Positions 1 through 11,349 of a DNA stretch of 64,000 nt are shown piece after piece. The first letter of the stretch is position 1. The number at the start of each line of letters is the position of its first letter. This DNA comes from Gracilaria vermiculophylla. Lineage: Eukaryota > Rhodophyta > Florideophyceae > Gracilariales > Gracilariaceae. The DNA is taken from positions 4,977,224 through 5,041,223 of the forward strand of contig JAHNZQ020000004.1 of the NCBI GenBank assembly GCA_019155205.2. Reading direction: 5' to 3'. Made by a program: the position numbers and the translations under genes. The notes under the pieces were generated by a model. That model made no database searches and was not told where the DNA came from. It saw only the letters and a list, made by a program, of their open reading frames with translations.

Positions 1-1047
1 GAAATGGCCAAAAAGACTGTATTCCATCGCCCGCCGTGGAGAATTTTCTCAGCATTTTGCCAATTCAACAGATTCCGGTTCGTCTTTAACGCCGCAGGCG
101 CTATTCACGTCCTTGTCCACGGTGGGTCCCAGAGTATTCGACTCGGCGCATGTCGCGCGACGTTGCACGCGCGCGGCAGCCGCGCATGGCCCGATGGCTA
201 CAGTACCGCTCGCACCTGCCTTGCACGGTTCACTTCGAATTATCGCTATTTTATTTATTTCGTTTTTTCGGCCATTCCGGCCCTAGAGCTACAGTACTTT
301 GCGCGACGGCACTTCGGCCGTCCTGCCCAGTAAACCGCACCAAGCGGGATCTTCGGACTGAACTTGCCGAAGACGCGGGTAAACCTCTCCACCTCGGAGA
401 AGGACGCCGTAGAATACGGGAGTCAACCCCTCGTGGCGCCGAGAACCATAGTCTAGACTACTGCATTCTTCCTGCATGTTCGCCATGGTAGGAGGTTATC
501 CCCACCGGACCTCCGTTTTACCTCTTTCGGAATACGTCTGCCACCCGCCCAACGTGGCTAGCCTGAAACCCGCGCGACGCAACATATTACCCAGCCGCGG
601 CGATATAGCCCGATATATTACAGGAAATTCTAACCGAAAACTACGGAAATTGCCTAAAACACAGGACATGCTGGATCCTTAGCCCGAGAGTTATACCCGG
701 CTAGTGTGCCTAGCCCAAGGAAGGCTCTGCTCCAGAACCACCTCGCAAGAGGAAGGTTCGAAAATCCTTCGTGGTAATTTCCTCCCTGGGCTATTGCACT
801 ACCAAAACTTTTCCAAATAGAAGTGGTGAACGTGTTTGTGATCATTGTGGATGCTGGAAGCGTTTCCAGCAACAAACCCTTAAAGGTGTTTGATGTTCTT
901 TAAACTCATAAAAGAATGAAACAGAAATAGAATTCAGAATTCTCCTTTGCGCGTAGTCCCGTTATCGTTTGTTTCTTAACAGATGAAACGGAATGATTTC
1001 ATGATTTGTTTCTCGTTCGTTTAAAATTTAAATCTGCAACTGGGTTC
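1..1047. other. Gene-free stretch, possibly a diverged LTR
   Basis: No believable gene is visible: all reading frames here are short and overlap on both strands. Between about 190 and 480 the order of short motifs (a GATGGCC-like box, an AT-rich TTTATTTATT run, a CTACAGTACT box, then CAGTAAA and CCGTAG boxes) parallels the region at about 45180-45400, just upstream of the plus-strand Gypsy element. I infer a strongly diverged long terminal repeat of that family, but the resemblance is weak and was judged by eye. Confidence 0.25.
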
Positions 1048-1603
1048 TATCGAGTTACAGTAGATCCTCATGTGATATAATGATGTGGCGCTTCGACGGG
1101 ATATTTCTTAGAAGGGCTTGTACTTTATTAACTGTACCATGTGGTGCATAATTCGGCCCACGTGCGCTACAGTATCCCTGAAGAACGGTAGAATTAAGAT
1201 TTATTTTATTTAGTTTGTGCAGGAGATTACTACAGTAGTGAGACCAGCCGAGGCGGGCTCCCGGCGTGGTACTTAATCTGCTGGTCGACATGCACCTCTA
1301 GGGAAGTAAACCAAGCACCCTCGAGTCTACGTCTATTTTTCCGGTTGGAGACTCTCGTCGAACATCCTTAAATTTCTGAGCCGCCGATCCACAGGTCACT
1401 TCGTAGCCGTACCAGTAGGAGCATTTTCCGCCCTGTGAACCTACCTCTCCACTTGGTGTTTGCAGACCTCCTTTTAGAATTCTCCCGATTCGTGACAGCG
1501 GGTATCGGAGACCACCTTTATCAGCTCACGCCTTTGGAGTCAAGAAAGACTCCTAACGGACGTTGTGCGCTACTACCTCGAAATAAGACCTGACAGTATA
1601 ACA
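1048..1603 (+). repeat. LTR of the 29-39 kb Gypsy family (solo copy)
   Basis: About 555 bases that are the reverse complement of the repeats at 13965-14516 and 38733-39286. Shared landmarks include the GGCGGGCTCCCGGC box near 1254, GTTTGCAGA near 1460 and the end CTGACAGTATAACA at 1590-1603. No gag or pol lies beside it, so it is best read as a solo LTR. The left boundary is uncertain by several bases and I see no convincing target-site duplication. Confidence 0.7.
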
Positions 1604-2529
1604 GCTATGAATTGAAATCTAACAATATTATTTCAATGACGATTATGGACTCCACGATGACCTCTTAGGGCATCCAATACAAATTTTACATATTCTCTAT
1701 CTTTTGGATTGAAAACATTCCATATGGAAACGCTTTTTTCCTAACAAATTGTATTTATTTTTAACATCGCTTTTTTCATAGGCTATTTATATTTACTTTA
1801 TCAATGTTCCACTGGTGGGGTGATTGAGTTAAAAAACGTGGATATATGACGATTTTTGTATTTGGTTCCGCACCGATGGAGAGGCTCTTATCAGAAAAGC
1901 ACCCCTGAAATGACAAATCGCCAAACGCAAAGGCAAAAATGTCGATCAAAGCATGTTTCATTGTAATTTCTACACGCGTGCAAACGTGGATTTGCTCGAA
2001 AAGTTACATCAATAGAATCAGTGGAAATCTTTGTTTCAAACATTTCCGACTGCGAAATTGGCGCACATTTTCTGCGTTCACACGCCATTATCACTACAAA
2101 TATTCCCCCAAATACTACGGACTGATCGCCATTCATTCTTTTATGCTCTTCTGCCTCGCTCTTGACAGTCACTGAGGTGGAGATGTCTGCTGGAGTTCAC
2201 TCTGGCAACCGTGCTCTCACCACCAGCCGCGGCCTCATTTTGCTGTTGGTAAGCTCTCAGCTCGCCTCGTTCTCGCCCTGTGCCGCCCTATCACGGCTTT
2301 ATATGCTTCTATCTTCATATTAGATTTTCATCGACTTGCTGTGGTCTCGCGGTCTGGCTCATCTTTCGCCAATTGGCCTCTCATCCTGCGGCTTTAAAGT
2401 CTTTTTGCCATATAGTTTTTTTCCAGCTACGGTCGTGCAGCGTTGTGGAACTCTCGGAGTGTTAATCTTTTAACTGTTTTTTACCACTAACTCAGTGTTA
2501 TACTCACTAGTTGGTGTTCTACGACGTTT
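1604..2529. other. No recognisable gene
   Basis: AT-rich sequence with only short, overlapping reading frames on both strands. I recognise no protein family, RNA or terminal repeat here. Confidence 0.5.
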
Positions 2530-3500
2530 TCATCAGGTCTGACCATAACCTCGTGCTGCCATAAAGTGCTCTGGCATGTAGATGGTGGATAACAGCGCGG
2601 ACCAAAACAAGGCTGTTCTAGGTGTGGAGGTAATCTGCTCATTTCGCCGACATTTCCAAAATCCATCTTCAAAAATCAAGAGTGGTGGTACGCTTGTTCT
2701 GAGCCCCTTTTCATCCTCAATATTCTTCTTCGACACGGATTAGGCTTCAACTTTTTTGTCAACTAGACCTCCGAGTTTCTCAACTTTAATATCATTGAAA
2801 TGTCCATCTGCTGTAACCGCTGCAAACAGAACAATTCTTTGGTAGTCTTTGTAGAGTTTGTAATCGTAGTACTGTTTCACGGGACTTGCGTGCCACTCCA
2901 TGTTCGTTTTGTTGATTGCACCCACACAGTGGGATGAACCACTCAGTTTTTAAAAGCATTTCATTGCTCGTGCTACATCCCGTTTTTCACCTGGAAACCG
3001 TAAGGTTTTTTTTTAGTTCACTTTGATCCACTTCGATACGGTCAGGACACTTTCAAAAACAGTGCTAGGAAGTATTCTAAGGGTTTCTGCTGCTTTCCTG
3101 AAAGTACAGTCTACCCCATACAAGAGGAAGGCCGCAATTCAAAGCTCATCGGGCCAATCCTTTCTAAACCAAGAATCGATGGCTTTTATGACGTGTCGAA
3201 CTTCTGGCAATAGCTTCTCGAAAAGAGTGTACTTGATGCGAAATAGGCTGTGCTACGAGGCAGACCATATAAAGTGAGTTTGGACTGCGCATAGAATTAA
3301 CCACGTTTGCGAATTCTGCTCTCCTATCCAAAACCTGCCAAGTCTGCCGCTACAATAAGGGCACGAAAAGGTAAGAATCATAGCACGGAACTGATTGGAG
3401 GACATCTGGTACGTGAATACGACTTCTAAACAGTCTCCTTCCGCAACAAACGTCGACAGAAGCGTCGCAGTTAAGCGACAGCGGCGGCCATAGGCCATAT
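2530..3500 (-). pseudogene. PIF/Harbinger-type transposase fragment
   Basis: The minus strand carries pieces of a DDE_Tnp_4-type transposase. The best part lies at 2533-2925, one frame broken by a stop near 2740. It reads as the strand around the first catalytic residue (GAINKTN, where the family usually has an Asp after GAI), then a YYDYKLYKDYQ stretch and a DGHFNDIKVEKLGG stretch, matching the family pattern of a conserved Tyr/Lys-rich block followed by a hydrophobic strand and a Gly. An upstream piece at 3253-3498 in the same frame class contains a YQMSSNQFR segment like the N-terminal helical part of these proteins. Several stops separate the pieces, so the gene is dead. No partner Myb-like gene was found beside it. 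Confidence 0.5.
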
Positions 3501-5479
3501 TCTTTGCGATGAGGGCAGTTTTCCGGCATGGCTCGTGATTTGGGGTACTTTCGGAGCGATCCCAACATGTGTGTTATTTTTGAGAAGATAAAGAATGTTC
3601 AAAAAGACGGGAAACACTTCGGATTCGGGCATGTTAGACAATAACCACAGTGCCCTATACATGTGTAAAAACGCTCTTATCGTTGAAACTGTGCTGCTAT
3701 GCGATCTTCCACTGCTCGAAAGTATAAGTACTACAGTATGTACTATAGTCAGAGCGTTTTGGTAAAACGCCACCACGAGGTACCGAAATAGTGGAACGCG
3801 CCTGGGAAGCGTGGCACACTGACGCGGCGCCAAAAAAATAAAAAAGGTTCTCCAGATTCTACTTCGGTAGTCCTATCATATCATTGACGGATAAATGGCG
3901 CTTAGGGTATATTCTCTGTGAGGAGTCTATCTACGTATTCCAGCGCGAGCGGTCTGCACCTCTTCTACTAGCACCATTGCATCAAAACTCAAGCATTCAC
4001 GAGACACAGTTTCTAGTTCCTTTATATATCGAAAACGTTGCCAATCAAAAAGATCTCCAGAACGCTCAGAGAAGCTCCGTTTGGGAGATAGAACACGAAT
4101 TATACCCAAACTGTGTAAAAAAATGTATCTGATACGAAACGCTTGTAGAGCAACACCCAGGACAGGGTATCTCTCAATCATTTCGATATCTCGCTTTATT
4201 CCTTCGGTACTCTAAAAACCGGAGCCCTTCGTGCACTGTCGAGGCAGGTGTAGCTCTGCGGAGAGTAGCTTGATATACCTATGAGATTTTCCGTAAATCA
4301 AGGGGGAGTGGGAGGGATCAAAAAAGTATAGATCTCAAAAGGAGAAAAAAGAAGGGAAAATAGAAAAGTAAATAAGGAAAATGGAAACGCGATAGGGAAG
4401 AAGATAAAGGCACAACAGCAAAACAAAACCCAATATAGGGCGCAGTAGATTAACACAAAAAACTTTACTTCATCGGATTCAAACCAATATACGGATGGCT
4501 CTTCTCAATTTCTTGAAACAGTCTAGGTACCTGTGATTTACGGCGTATCTTTGCAAACGAGATGAAGCTCCGCAAAAGTGAAAACCTCAGACCCAACCTC
4601 GGTCGTCTGTAATGTAGATATTGGGTCAAAAGCAGAATGTCACGAAAGTACTGGAACTGCACTGTAGGGCAATCAGGCACCGCTCTGCAGTATACATACT
4701 ACATTATCTACTGCAGTTAACCGGTTTTGGGAGAATAGCACCACGGTGGGTCATAAATGTGGCACGTATCGGGCCCACGTTGCATGTTTGCTCAAGCAAT
4801 CACAATACCAGCCAGCTTCCTCCTTGGGAGTCTCACAATCTAATGAATGAAAATTGGGTTTCTATGTCATTCTTCTCTGATACTTCGCATTAAATATTTC
4901 ACTGCAAAAGAATTTCACAACAAGTTCGAAAACATCTAAATCGCAAGGACTTTAGTACATCACTTTAAAGAGAGGAGAAAAACCAAAATTTGTTCTAGGA
5001 CAAAAAAATTAAAAACCTTTCGTGATAAAAATTTCCAGTAACAGAGGGATGGTAAATAGTATGCAGTTAAAACGTAGTGAAAAAAGAATGAAAACAAGTT
5101 ATTTTTGCTGATAAAAAAAATGTAATCGTGATGTTTCACATTAGTGCACATATTAGTGAGATTATACCACAGCGATTCTGGAAGTAATATGAATGTATAC
5201 TGTATTTAAAAATATGATTCAAAAATCAGTTGCAGAATTCTGGAATGCCGCGTGAGAAAAGTTGCAAAAATGTGGTGTGTTAATGAAGCCGGAACCTTTA
5301 ATATTCTACATGTGTTGAGAGCAATTTTCCGCTAAGCAGTCAATACTCTGGAGTCTATCATGGACGGCTTTGGTTCTAGAATATGAGTTTACTACGTCTA
5401 CTAACTCCGATAAAGCTACCATCCCTCCGCAGTCCGAGCGAGAGGATGACGTTGGGGTGCAAGGCAACGAGAGGCGCAT
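3501..5479. other. No clear gene; purine-rich tract
   Basis: A minus-strand frame at 3927-4181 could be more of the N-terminal region of the transposase fragment to its left, but I cannot support it. At about 4300-4410 the plus strand is strongly biased to A and G over roughly 110 bases. The rest is AT-rich with short spurious frames. Confidence 0.4.
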
Positions 5480-6206
5480 GGAATGACAATCGGAGCTATC
5501 ACCTGCCCATGACCTCGGCATCATAAGAGAAGTTCCAGCCGCGAAGGCCCACCTCGCTTCCAACAGACATACAAAAGAGCGCTTTGATATTGATGCACAC
5601 AAGACCAACCGTAGCAAGAAGATATGGTGCGCTGTTACTTTGAAGAGCATGCAAGACAGGTATAAGGGTCTTCAGTCGCGCTTCGATGCGAGCGAACGAG
5701 TCCAGAGAGCAATGAGCGGTGTCGGCGACGACGTAGGGAAAATGGAGGAGCTGTTGAGCAAGATGAGGGATGTTCGAAGGGATATGGCTGACGAGATAAG
5801 TGCAGCGAAGCGGCGATCAAAGAAGTAAGACGCCGACAAGCTGCGACTGTGTGCAGCCGTGCACCAAATTAAAAGTTCCTGTTTAACTGCAGGCAAAGAT
5901 TACGAAGAGGAATCACCGCAGCCGGACCGCTGCGCTTCAAAGAAACATTCACATAAAGAACCGTTTCCCATTCCTTTCGCAGACAATATCATGCTCCTTT
6001 GTGATGCGATAAAGAAAAGCGATCAAGCGCGTCACGAGCTGGAGAAGCAGTGTCCTGAACTGGACCACATTCGATTCGAGAGGGAGTGGGCGGACCGCAA
6101 GAAAGTGCGCGAGGAGAGGCGCGCAGAGCGCGCTGAAGCGAGATGCGTTGATGTGGAGAAGTTTAAACAATCGCTAGAAGCCCAACGTAGCACAGCTGAG
6201 TGGTGA
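5480..6206 (+). pseudogene. Myb/SANT-like protein of a Harbinger element
   Basis: One plus-strand frame runs from about 5480 to 6206 with a single internal stop at 5826-5828. Its first part has the pattern of the trihelix/Myb-SANT DNA-binding proteins that accompany PIF/Harbinger transposases: a helix with REVPAAKAHL, a TKERFD segment, IWCAV, then SMQDRYKGLQSRFD and a Gly-rich MSGVGDD turn leading to a LLSKMRDVRRDM helix. After the stop the protein continues as a charged, probably coiled-coil tail rich in Glu, Arg and Lys (about 6010-6200). The same MSGVGG-type block occurs in the minus-strand gene at 42368-42700. It faces a transposase pseudogene whose 3' end lies at 6388, so the two genes converge, as in the other Harbinger copies here. 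Expected role: DNA binding and nuclear delivery of the transposase. Confidence 0.6.
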
Positions 6207-6304
6207 CGCAGCAGTGTTACGTAGAGCGTAGAGATACTCAAAAATAAACAAAGCGAGACGTCTGAGCGGCGGTAATGGGCTTGTACCCTACAACAGCAAC
6301 CCAG

Positions 6305-6385
6305 ATTCTCCGGGGGGGTGTGCACAACCCCCAATATCCCCTGCTCGGGGCTCCGCCCAAGACCCCGCAGGGGCTTCGCCCCAGA
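6305..6385. repeat. GC-rich hairpin cluster between convergent Harbinger genes
   Basis: Several short inverted repeats are packed together: a GGGGG/CCCCC stem around TGTGCACA near 6313-6332 and the hairpin GGGGCTTCGCCCC near 6370-6382. The block sits exactly between the 3' ends of the Myb-like gene and the transposase gene. It may act in 3'-end formation or may be a small inserted repeat. This is inference. Confidence 0.45.
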
Positions 6386-6387
6386 CC

Positions 6388-7190
6388 TCAACTTCTAACA
6401 GGCTGATCCCAAGAATGTAGGTATTCCTCGAGACTGGGAGGCCTGCATCCAGAATATTGAAAGATGGGGTTAGGATAGTTACAGCTACTTATATTAGTCA
6501 TCAGTGCCGCCACAGTGTAAATTTTCCCGACGGGAGATTCGCATATACGGAGCTTCTCTTTGAAGTCCATTGACGTCCACTTCAGTTTCAACTCTTTGAA
6601 AATCGACTCATTTGACATGCGGCTCTCCGACAATGCTTTATTGGAAGATAACTGGTCCTCCGACAGAGACGCTCCCTGGAACGGTAGGATAAGAAATTCC
6701 CTCGCTCTGTATCCGCTGTTCACATAGATGCAGCACAGAAGGCCCTCGTTGACAAAGCAATCTTGGAGCTGTTCGTGCCCGTTGGACCTGAAATACAGTG
6801 TTCAATCATGTTTTCGGCCTTCCAGCGGTCCGTATATGTGTAGAAACATTCCATCGGGGGTATTGCCTTCTTAATACTTCAGAGAATGCTTACGTTTGTG
6901 GCCGTTATAAGCAACAGTCTGAAGGCCACTGTCTCCAGGTCTCACAATACCAATTACCATCCCATCAATGAATCCGATGAAGTTCGTCAGTGCGTCTTTC
7001 TTGATACTAACACTCCCAGACCATTTTGATATATCCTATAGTAGGTATTCCTCCTTCAACGGTGATTGAATCAGATGTCCTTGTTCTTCAAATAAATGCT
7101 CTATGCTCTCCAAATATATCTCACTCAACTGTGAGGGGTGTTTTTCAAACATGATCTCGAACCGTTTCCATCTAAAGTATTAAATCAATC
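6388..7190 (-). pseudogene. PIF/Harbinger DDE transposase, broken
   Basis: Reading the minus strand from about 7190 down gives a DDE_Tnp_4-type transposase in pieces. In order: a helical segment with FEKHPSQLSEIYLESIEHL, the strand GFIDGMVIGIVRPGD with the first catalytic Asp, a YNGHKRKHSLKY block, YGPLEGRKHD with the second Asp, a LLCCIYVNSGYRA segment, and finally SESRMSNESIFKELKLKW, which carries the expected third acidic residue. Stops and frame changes occur between the pieces, for example within the LEEEYLL region and after the HSLKY block. The longest clean frame is 6388-6723. Orientation is opposite to the Myb-like gene at 5480-6206, giving a convergent pair. The same protein family appears at 40843-42021, where the corresponding blocks are similar in sequence and order. 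Confidence 0.65.
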
Positions 7191-8395
7191 TCTGTAGCAT
7201 GACAAATGTAGACAAAATTGCATCGCACGCCAAGCACTTTTTAATGGTACGTGTCTTAGACGACGGCCATCCATTCAAAGTATCAAGAGTTTTGATTTTA
7301 TTCTTCTCAAATCTAAAAAAGAAAAGGCATTCTAAGTTAGATAGAGCATAGCAGTTGAAGCTGAACTGCGAAGCTTAAACTCGTTTTGAATACAGTATCT
7401 GATACTCATATTCCTTTCGTACTCTGATGTACTCCTCAAAAGATCGCAGAAGTAAGCTTGAGTCCACTGTAGAGGGGCATAAAGCTCAACGTCTTATGAG
7501 TGAAAGCGTCATCAGAAGCCAGATGTGCACCAGTTTGAATTTTTTGTTTTGCACGTAGTCGCGCTGTCTACCACGAGACATAATACAGATGGGTGAGAAT
7601 ATGGAACAATAGACAAAGGGTGAGGTATCAAAGGATCTAATACTCCCGACATGCTTCTGTAGTCCGAAGCGTAAACTTATTTTATGATGTATGTGAGATT
7701 TGCGACTGTAATTAGAACGAAGTTTAGCATTACATCACCTTTGCAGTTTCGATGCGGAAACTCGCTGTGGCGTAGTACGTATATTACGGTATTGTACTAG
7801 GCAAAATAAGTATTTGACTTTTTTACAAAATATTGTAATAGAAAATCAATAGGAGTGTAGACTGCTATTTATGTAACTGAGCCTACCAAAACTGAAGCAA
7901 TTCAAGCTACAATGAATACGGTAAAATATTAAGCAGTTTTTCACAAGTAATTTGCCATTCTTTCAAGACTGTTTAAATTATTAACAATTTAAATTTCAGC
8001 ACGATAATGATTCAAAGCACACCGTGTTTTTAATATAAAAACTAGCTAAATGATTGAAAAGTTTATAATCTGCTGGGGGCAGCGTATCAGCCAAATATAG
8101 AACCCATCGATGAGGTTTGAGGAGTTATGACTTACATAACTTATGCTCACGAAAAGCATTTTCTTACACTTAGGAAGTAAAAATATTTACAGAAATTTGC
8201 TGGAAAAGTATCGTAGTTTCAACTAAAGCAAAATAAATTGTTTAGATGCCAAAACAGTTCATCAGTGATATGCATCAAAAGAGATGTGAACAAACTACTA
8301 AATGAGGCCCGATAAAGTTCTGTTAATGAAAAACAATTGTATTAGAAATGATGTTTTCTTTCTGATATGTTTTCAATTTCATATCTGGAGGCATA
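7191..8395. other. No recognisable gene, AT-rich
   Basis: More of the N-terminal transposase region may extend to about 7340. Beyond that I see only AT-rich sequence without long frames or terminal repeats. Confidence 0.45.
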
Positions 8396-8565
8396 CAGTA
8401 CTGGTTTCGATGTTTTTCTAACATTTTACAGCATTTCATATGTTTTTGAAACAAAATCAAACCTTTTTAAGCGACTTTCTAAAAACGATGTGCGAAAACT
8501 AGCGTACTGTACCGTTCTGGCGAATGTTTTGGCGTCCAATGATTTTAAAACGCATCGGTGATCGC
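8396..8565. mobile_element. Internally deleted Tc1-like remnant
   Basis: Contains two pieces of Tc1 ends without coding sequence. Around 8436-8462 the stretch resembles the 3' end of the type A copies (GCATTTCATATGTTTTTGAA). Around 8515-8560 the stretch matches the reverse complement of the type B 5' end, with TGGCG, TTTTGGCGT and GATTTTAAAACGCAT boxes in the same order. It looks like a short non-autonomous or heavily deleted copy; boundaries are uncertain. Confidence 0.4.
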
Positions 8566-8810
8566 AATGACCATCGTAAAACGAGGGTTGCACTTAAAAG
8601 CGAGTCTGCGAATATTTGCGCTCGACTTTTCAATCCCTGGGGTGCGTACAATACAGTCTGTTTCAAATTTATATCTCGTTGGTGACGAAGTAAAAAAAAA
8701 AGTGATTCTGGCATTGTACGACTTCAAAATCGAGTTTCAAAATAAGCTCCTGTTCAGAAACCGTTTCAAAAACATAACATCTTTATCATATTTAAGTCTC
8801 TTTTGGCGAC

Positions 8811-9806
8811 TCAGTAACTAAGTTTTCCACCTTTTTGCTGAATAATCCTAACACAACGTTTTGGCATTGAATTGATGTAGCCGTTACTTGTTGAACGTAA
8901 AATATTGTCCCATCAATTCTTAATACAGTTTTTCAAATCAAAACCTGTGCTACTCTGCCTGCCGTGGCTATAAACAATTCTCGATAATAAACCCCATATA
9001 GTTTCAATGGGGTTCAAGTCCGGTGAGGGCGTTGGCCATTCCAAGACCTGAATGTTTGCTTCTTGTAGCTAGTCTGACACCAATTTAGATTTGTGTACCG
9101 GGGCATTACCTTGTTGAAAAACAAAATTCTCTCCGTGATAAAAAAATCCATAAGGTGGTATGTACTTATAAAGAAACTCTTGATAGCGTACAAAGTCCAT
9201 ATTTCCATCAGTAAAGGAAATTTCTGTTTTTCCATATTGTGAGATACCATCCCATATCATTGCGAAATCGCCTTTAAAGTTTTTTGTATAATATCCGGAG
9301 CGTTCCTTTTTAAAATAATGTCGATAATATTTAAGGCAATCTGGACCATTCAAGTTGAATTTTTTTTCAACAAAACATATGACTGTGTCCCATTATTCTT
9401 TCCAGTGCGCGATGTTTTCACACCAGGAAATCCTTTTTTTCTTATTAATATGTTCTAGAAGGAATGTTTACCTCATACATTAATACTTGAAAAAATTCTT
9501 CTTATTCGTTTCTCTCCATATAGTTGACTTAGATACATTGAGGTTTAAGTCCTTTGCAATGTTTTTGCACGAAAGGTCTTTTACACATATTTCTAGTTTT
9601 ATAACGCGCTTATCTGCAGGGCTGAGAAGGTTAGGACGCCCAGTAGAGTTTTTTATTCCCTAACTTGCTGGTTTATTTAAAAAAACGGAGAATTTTGACC
9701 GGATGACGCTTCAAGTGGCGGCAAATTTTAGCATATGATTTTTCGTTAGCTTTCAAGTTTTAAGTTTGAAGTTGTGTGGAGCGCAAAAGGGGTGATCCTC
9801 GAGCCA
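8811..9806 (-). pseudogene. Tc1-like transposase (type B), broken
   Basis: The start codon is the ATG at 9804-9806, giving MARGSPLLRS, as in the copy at 39476. Downstream pieces at 9069-9353 read NGPDCLKYYRHYFKK, AMIWDGISQYGK and FQQGNAPVHKSKLVSDW, which correspond to the middle of the DDE core. In the family the second Asp sits in QQDNAPVH; here it has become Gly. The third catalytic Glu lies in DLNPIETIWGLLSR (about 9000-9030 on the minus strand), giving the DD34E layout of Tc1 transposases. The end is at SMPKRC plus about 20 residues, with a stop near 8811. Frameshifts and stops separate the blocks, so no functional protein is made. Confidence 0.7.
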
Positions 9807-9861
9807 TATTGATGGATGTTGATGATGTAGTGTTATGATTATGAAACCGTTTTTACTTATA

Positions 9862-11078
9862 CAGTGCGTTTAAAAAACATATTACCCCTCTAAAGTGCGC
9901 CAAAACTGTACTGTAGGCTAGATTTTGCACAAAGTCGATGTAGAATCGTTTCAAAAAGATATGTAGATCATCTTCTTTCTAATGAAAATGGCTCAATGTC
10001 CGCCACTTTCCAAGCAACAAAAGCTTCAAATCGTAAAGTTGAACGCCGGGAAACATTCTAACAGTGCTATCGCTAAAACATTGAAGCGTTCTAGGGTCAC
10101 AATTGCTACTATTCTAAGAACTCCGACTTTGTATGGATTAAAACGATCTCTGTGACGCCCTCAGAAGCTCAGTCCAGCAGATAAAACAAGTATTAAAAGA
10201 GAATTGTGCAAAAGAAATTATCGCGCAAAACAATCGGAATAAATTTCAATTTCAACCTACCTAAATAAATATTTTGAAGACAGATACACAGCACAAATTT
10301 ATGTGAATAAAAAAAACAAGAAAAACATTTTACTTCTCCAAGAACATCTCAAGCAAAAAAGAGTTGACTGGTGTGTTGAAAAAGCCTACTGGAAAAATGT
10401 ATGGGAAAATGTTATTCTTACTGATGAAAAAAAGTTCAATTTGGACAGAGCCGATTTCTACAAATTCTATTGGCACGATCTTCGTAAGAAACGTTATGAG
10501 TTTTATACCAGACATTTAGGTAGAGACTCTTTACTGGTCTGGGCGAGCATTTCTAAATAAGGTTTCATGGAAATTGCATTTATTGAAACAAACATGAATG
10601 CGGATATTTCATATTTCAACAGAATAAGGCGCCTGTATACACTTGATATTTTATCAAAAATTGGCTACAGGAGTCTGAGGTATCTGTTTTACAGCGGCAA
10701 GCACGCTTATCAGATTTGAACCCAAATGAAAACGTTTGGGGACTGCTGGCGACGATGGTTTATGCGCATGGAAGGCAATGTCAGACAGTTTTTGAACTTA
10801 AAAACTGTATTGAAAACTACTGGAAATCTATAACAGTTTCAACTGTAAAAAGGTACATCAATTCGATGCCGAAAAGCTGAATTAGAATTATACAGCAAAA
10901 AGGATGCAAAATAAACCATTGAGCGTCGCGCTGTAAAGATTTGTTATTGATGATCATATGTTATTGAAACGGTTTTTTGACTTTACTTTTTTCTGAAACC
11001 TATTTTTGTAGGCGTACAGTATACATTTGGTAGTTTTTTGAGATTTGTCAGCATGTCGTATGTTTTTGAAACAGTCTG
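9862..11078 (+). mobile_element. Tc1-like element, type A, nested
   Basis: A 1217-base element starting CAGTGCGTTTAAAAAACAT and ending TTTTTGAAACAGTCTG, flanked by TA on both sides. It is inserted in the 5' region of the type B element spanning 8652-11155. The copies at 13318 and 63238 belong to the same subtype, sharing the CTGTACTGTAG box near the left end and the GCATGTCGTATG box near the right end. Confidence 0.8.
9988..10921 (+). pseudogene. Tc1-like transposase (type A), broken
   Basis: The protein begins MAQCPPLSKQQKLQIV, then has an N-terminal helix-turn-helix segment (SNSAIAKTLKRSRVTIATI) followed by TLYGLKRS. The DDE core begins with ILTDEKKFNLD, holding the first catalytic Asp, in the clean frame 10303-10560, and continues with DSLLVWASISK. 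A deletion near 10610-10640 has removed the block that would hold the second Asp (compare 14640-14720). The remaining sequence to about 10921 is frameshifted. It contains a stop inside the GRP linker (TGA in place of a Gly or Arg codon near 10152) and others, so it is non-functional. Confidence 0.7.
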
Positions 11079-11155
11079 TATATTCCGAAAAAGGCGCACT
11101 ACAGTACTACTTAGGCGCGTTTTTCAGGCGTAATATGATTTTGAAACACACTGTA

Positions 11156-11349
11156 TAAAGCAGAGAATCTCTTCTTTCAAAAATTCTCTCTGGCTTTGTC
11201 CGTGAAGCTGTTTTAAAGAAAATAAATGATGCCAACGGAAACTGTCACGTATTCCAAACAATTGAGCAAAACTTGTGCCTAAAGTTTTACAACTTTCAAA
11301 AATCGGGGGCTTTTCCCTCACAAGTTTAATTTCGATAGCATTGGTGTTC
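11156..11349. other. Short spacer without gene
   Basis: Sequence between the Tc1-like cluster and the hAT remnant. Nothing recognisable. Confidence 0.4.

Larger units (their letters stand above)
8652..11155 (-). mobile_element. Tc1-like element, type B, split by a nested element
   Basis: The left end is TACAGTCTGTTTC at 8652 and the right end is the reverse complement of TACAGTG(C/T)GTTTC at 11141-11155, both with TA target dinucleotides. Between them lies a second complete Tc1-like element at 9862-11078. Removing it rejoins the 5' region of this copy so that it matches the intact type B copy at 23182-24460. The insertion point is the TA inside an ACATATAAGTAA-like target, and TA flanks the insert on both sides. 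Confidence 0.8.
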
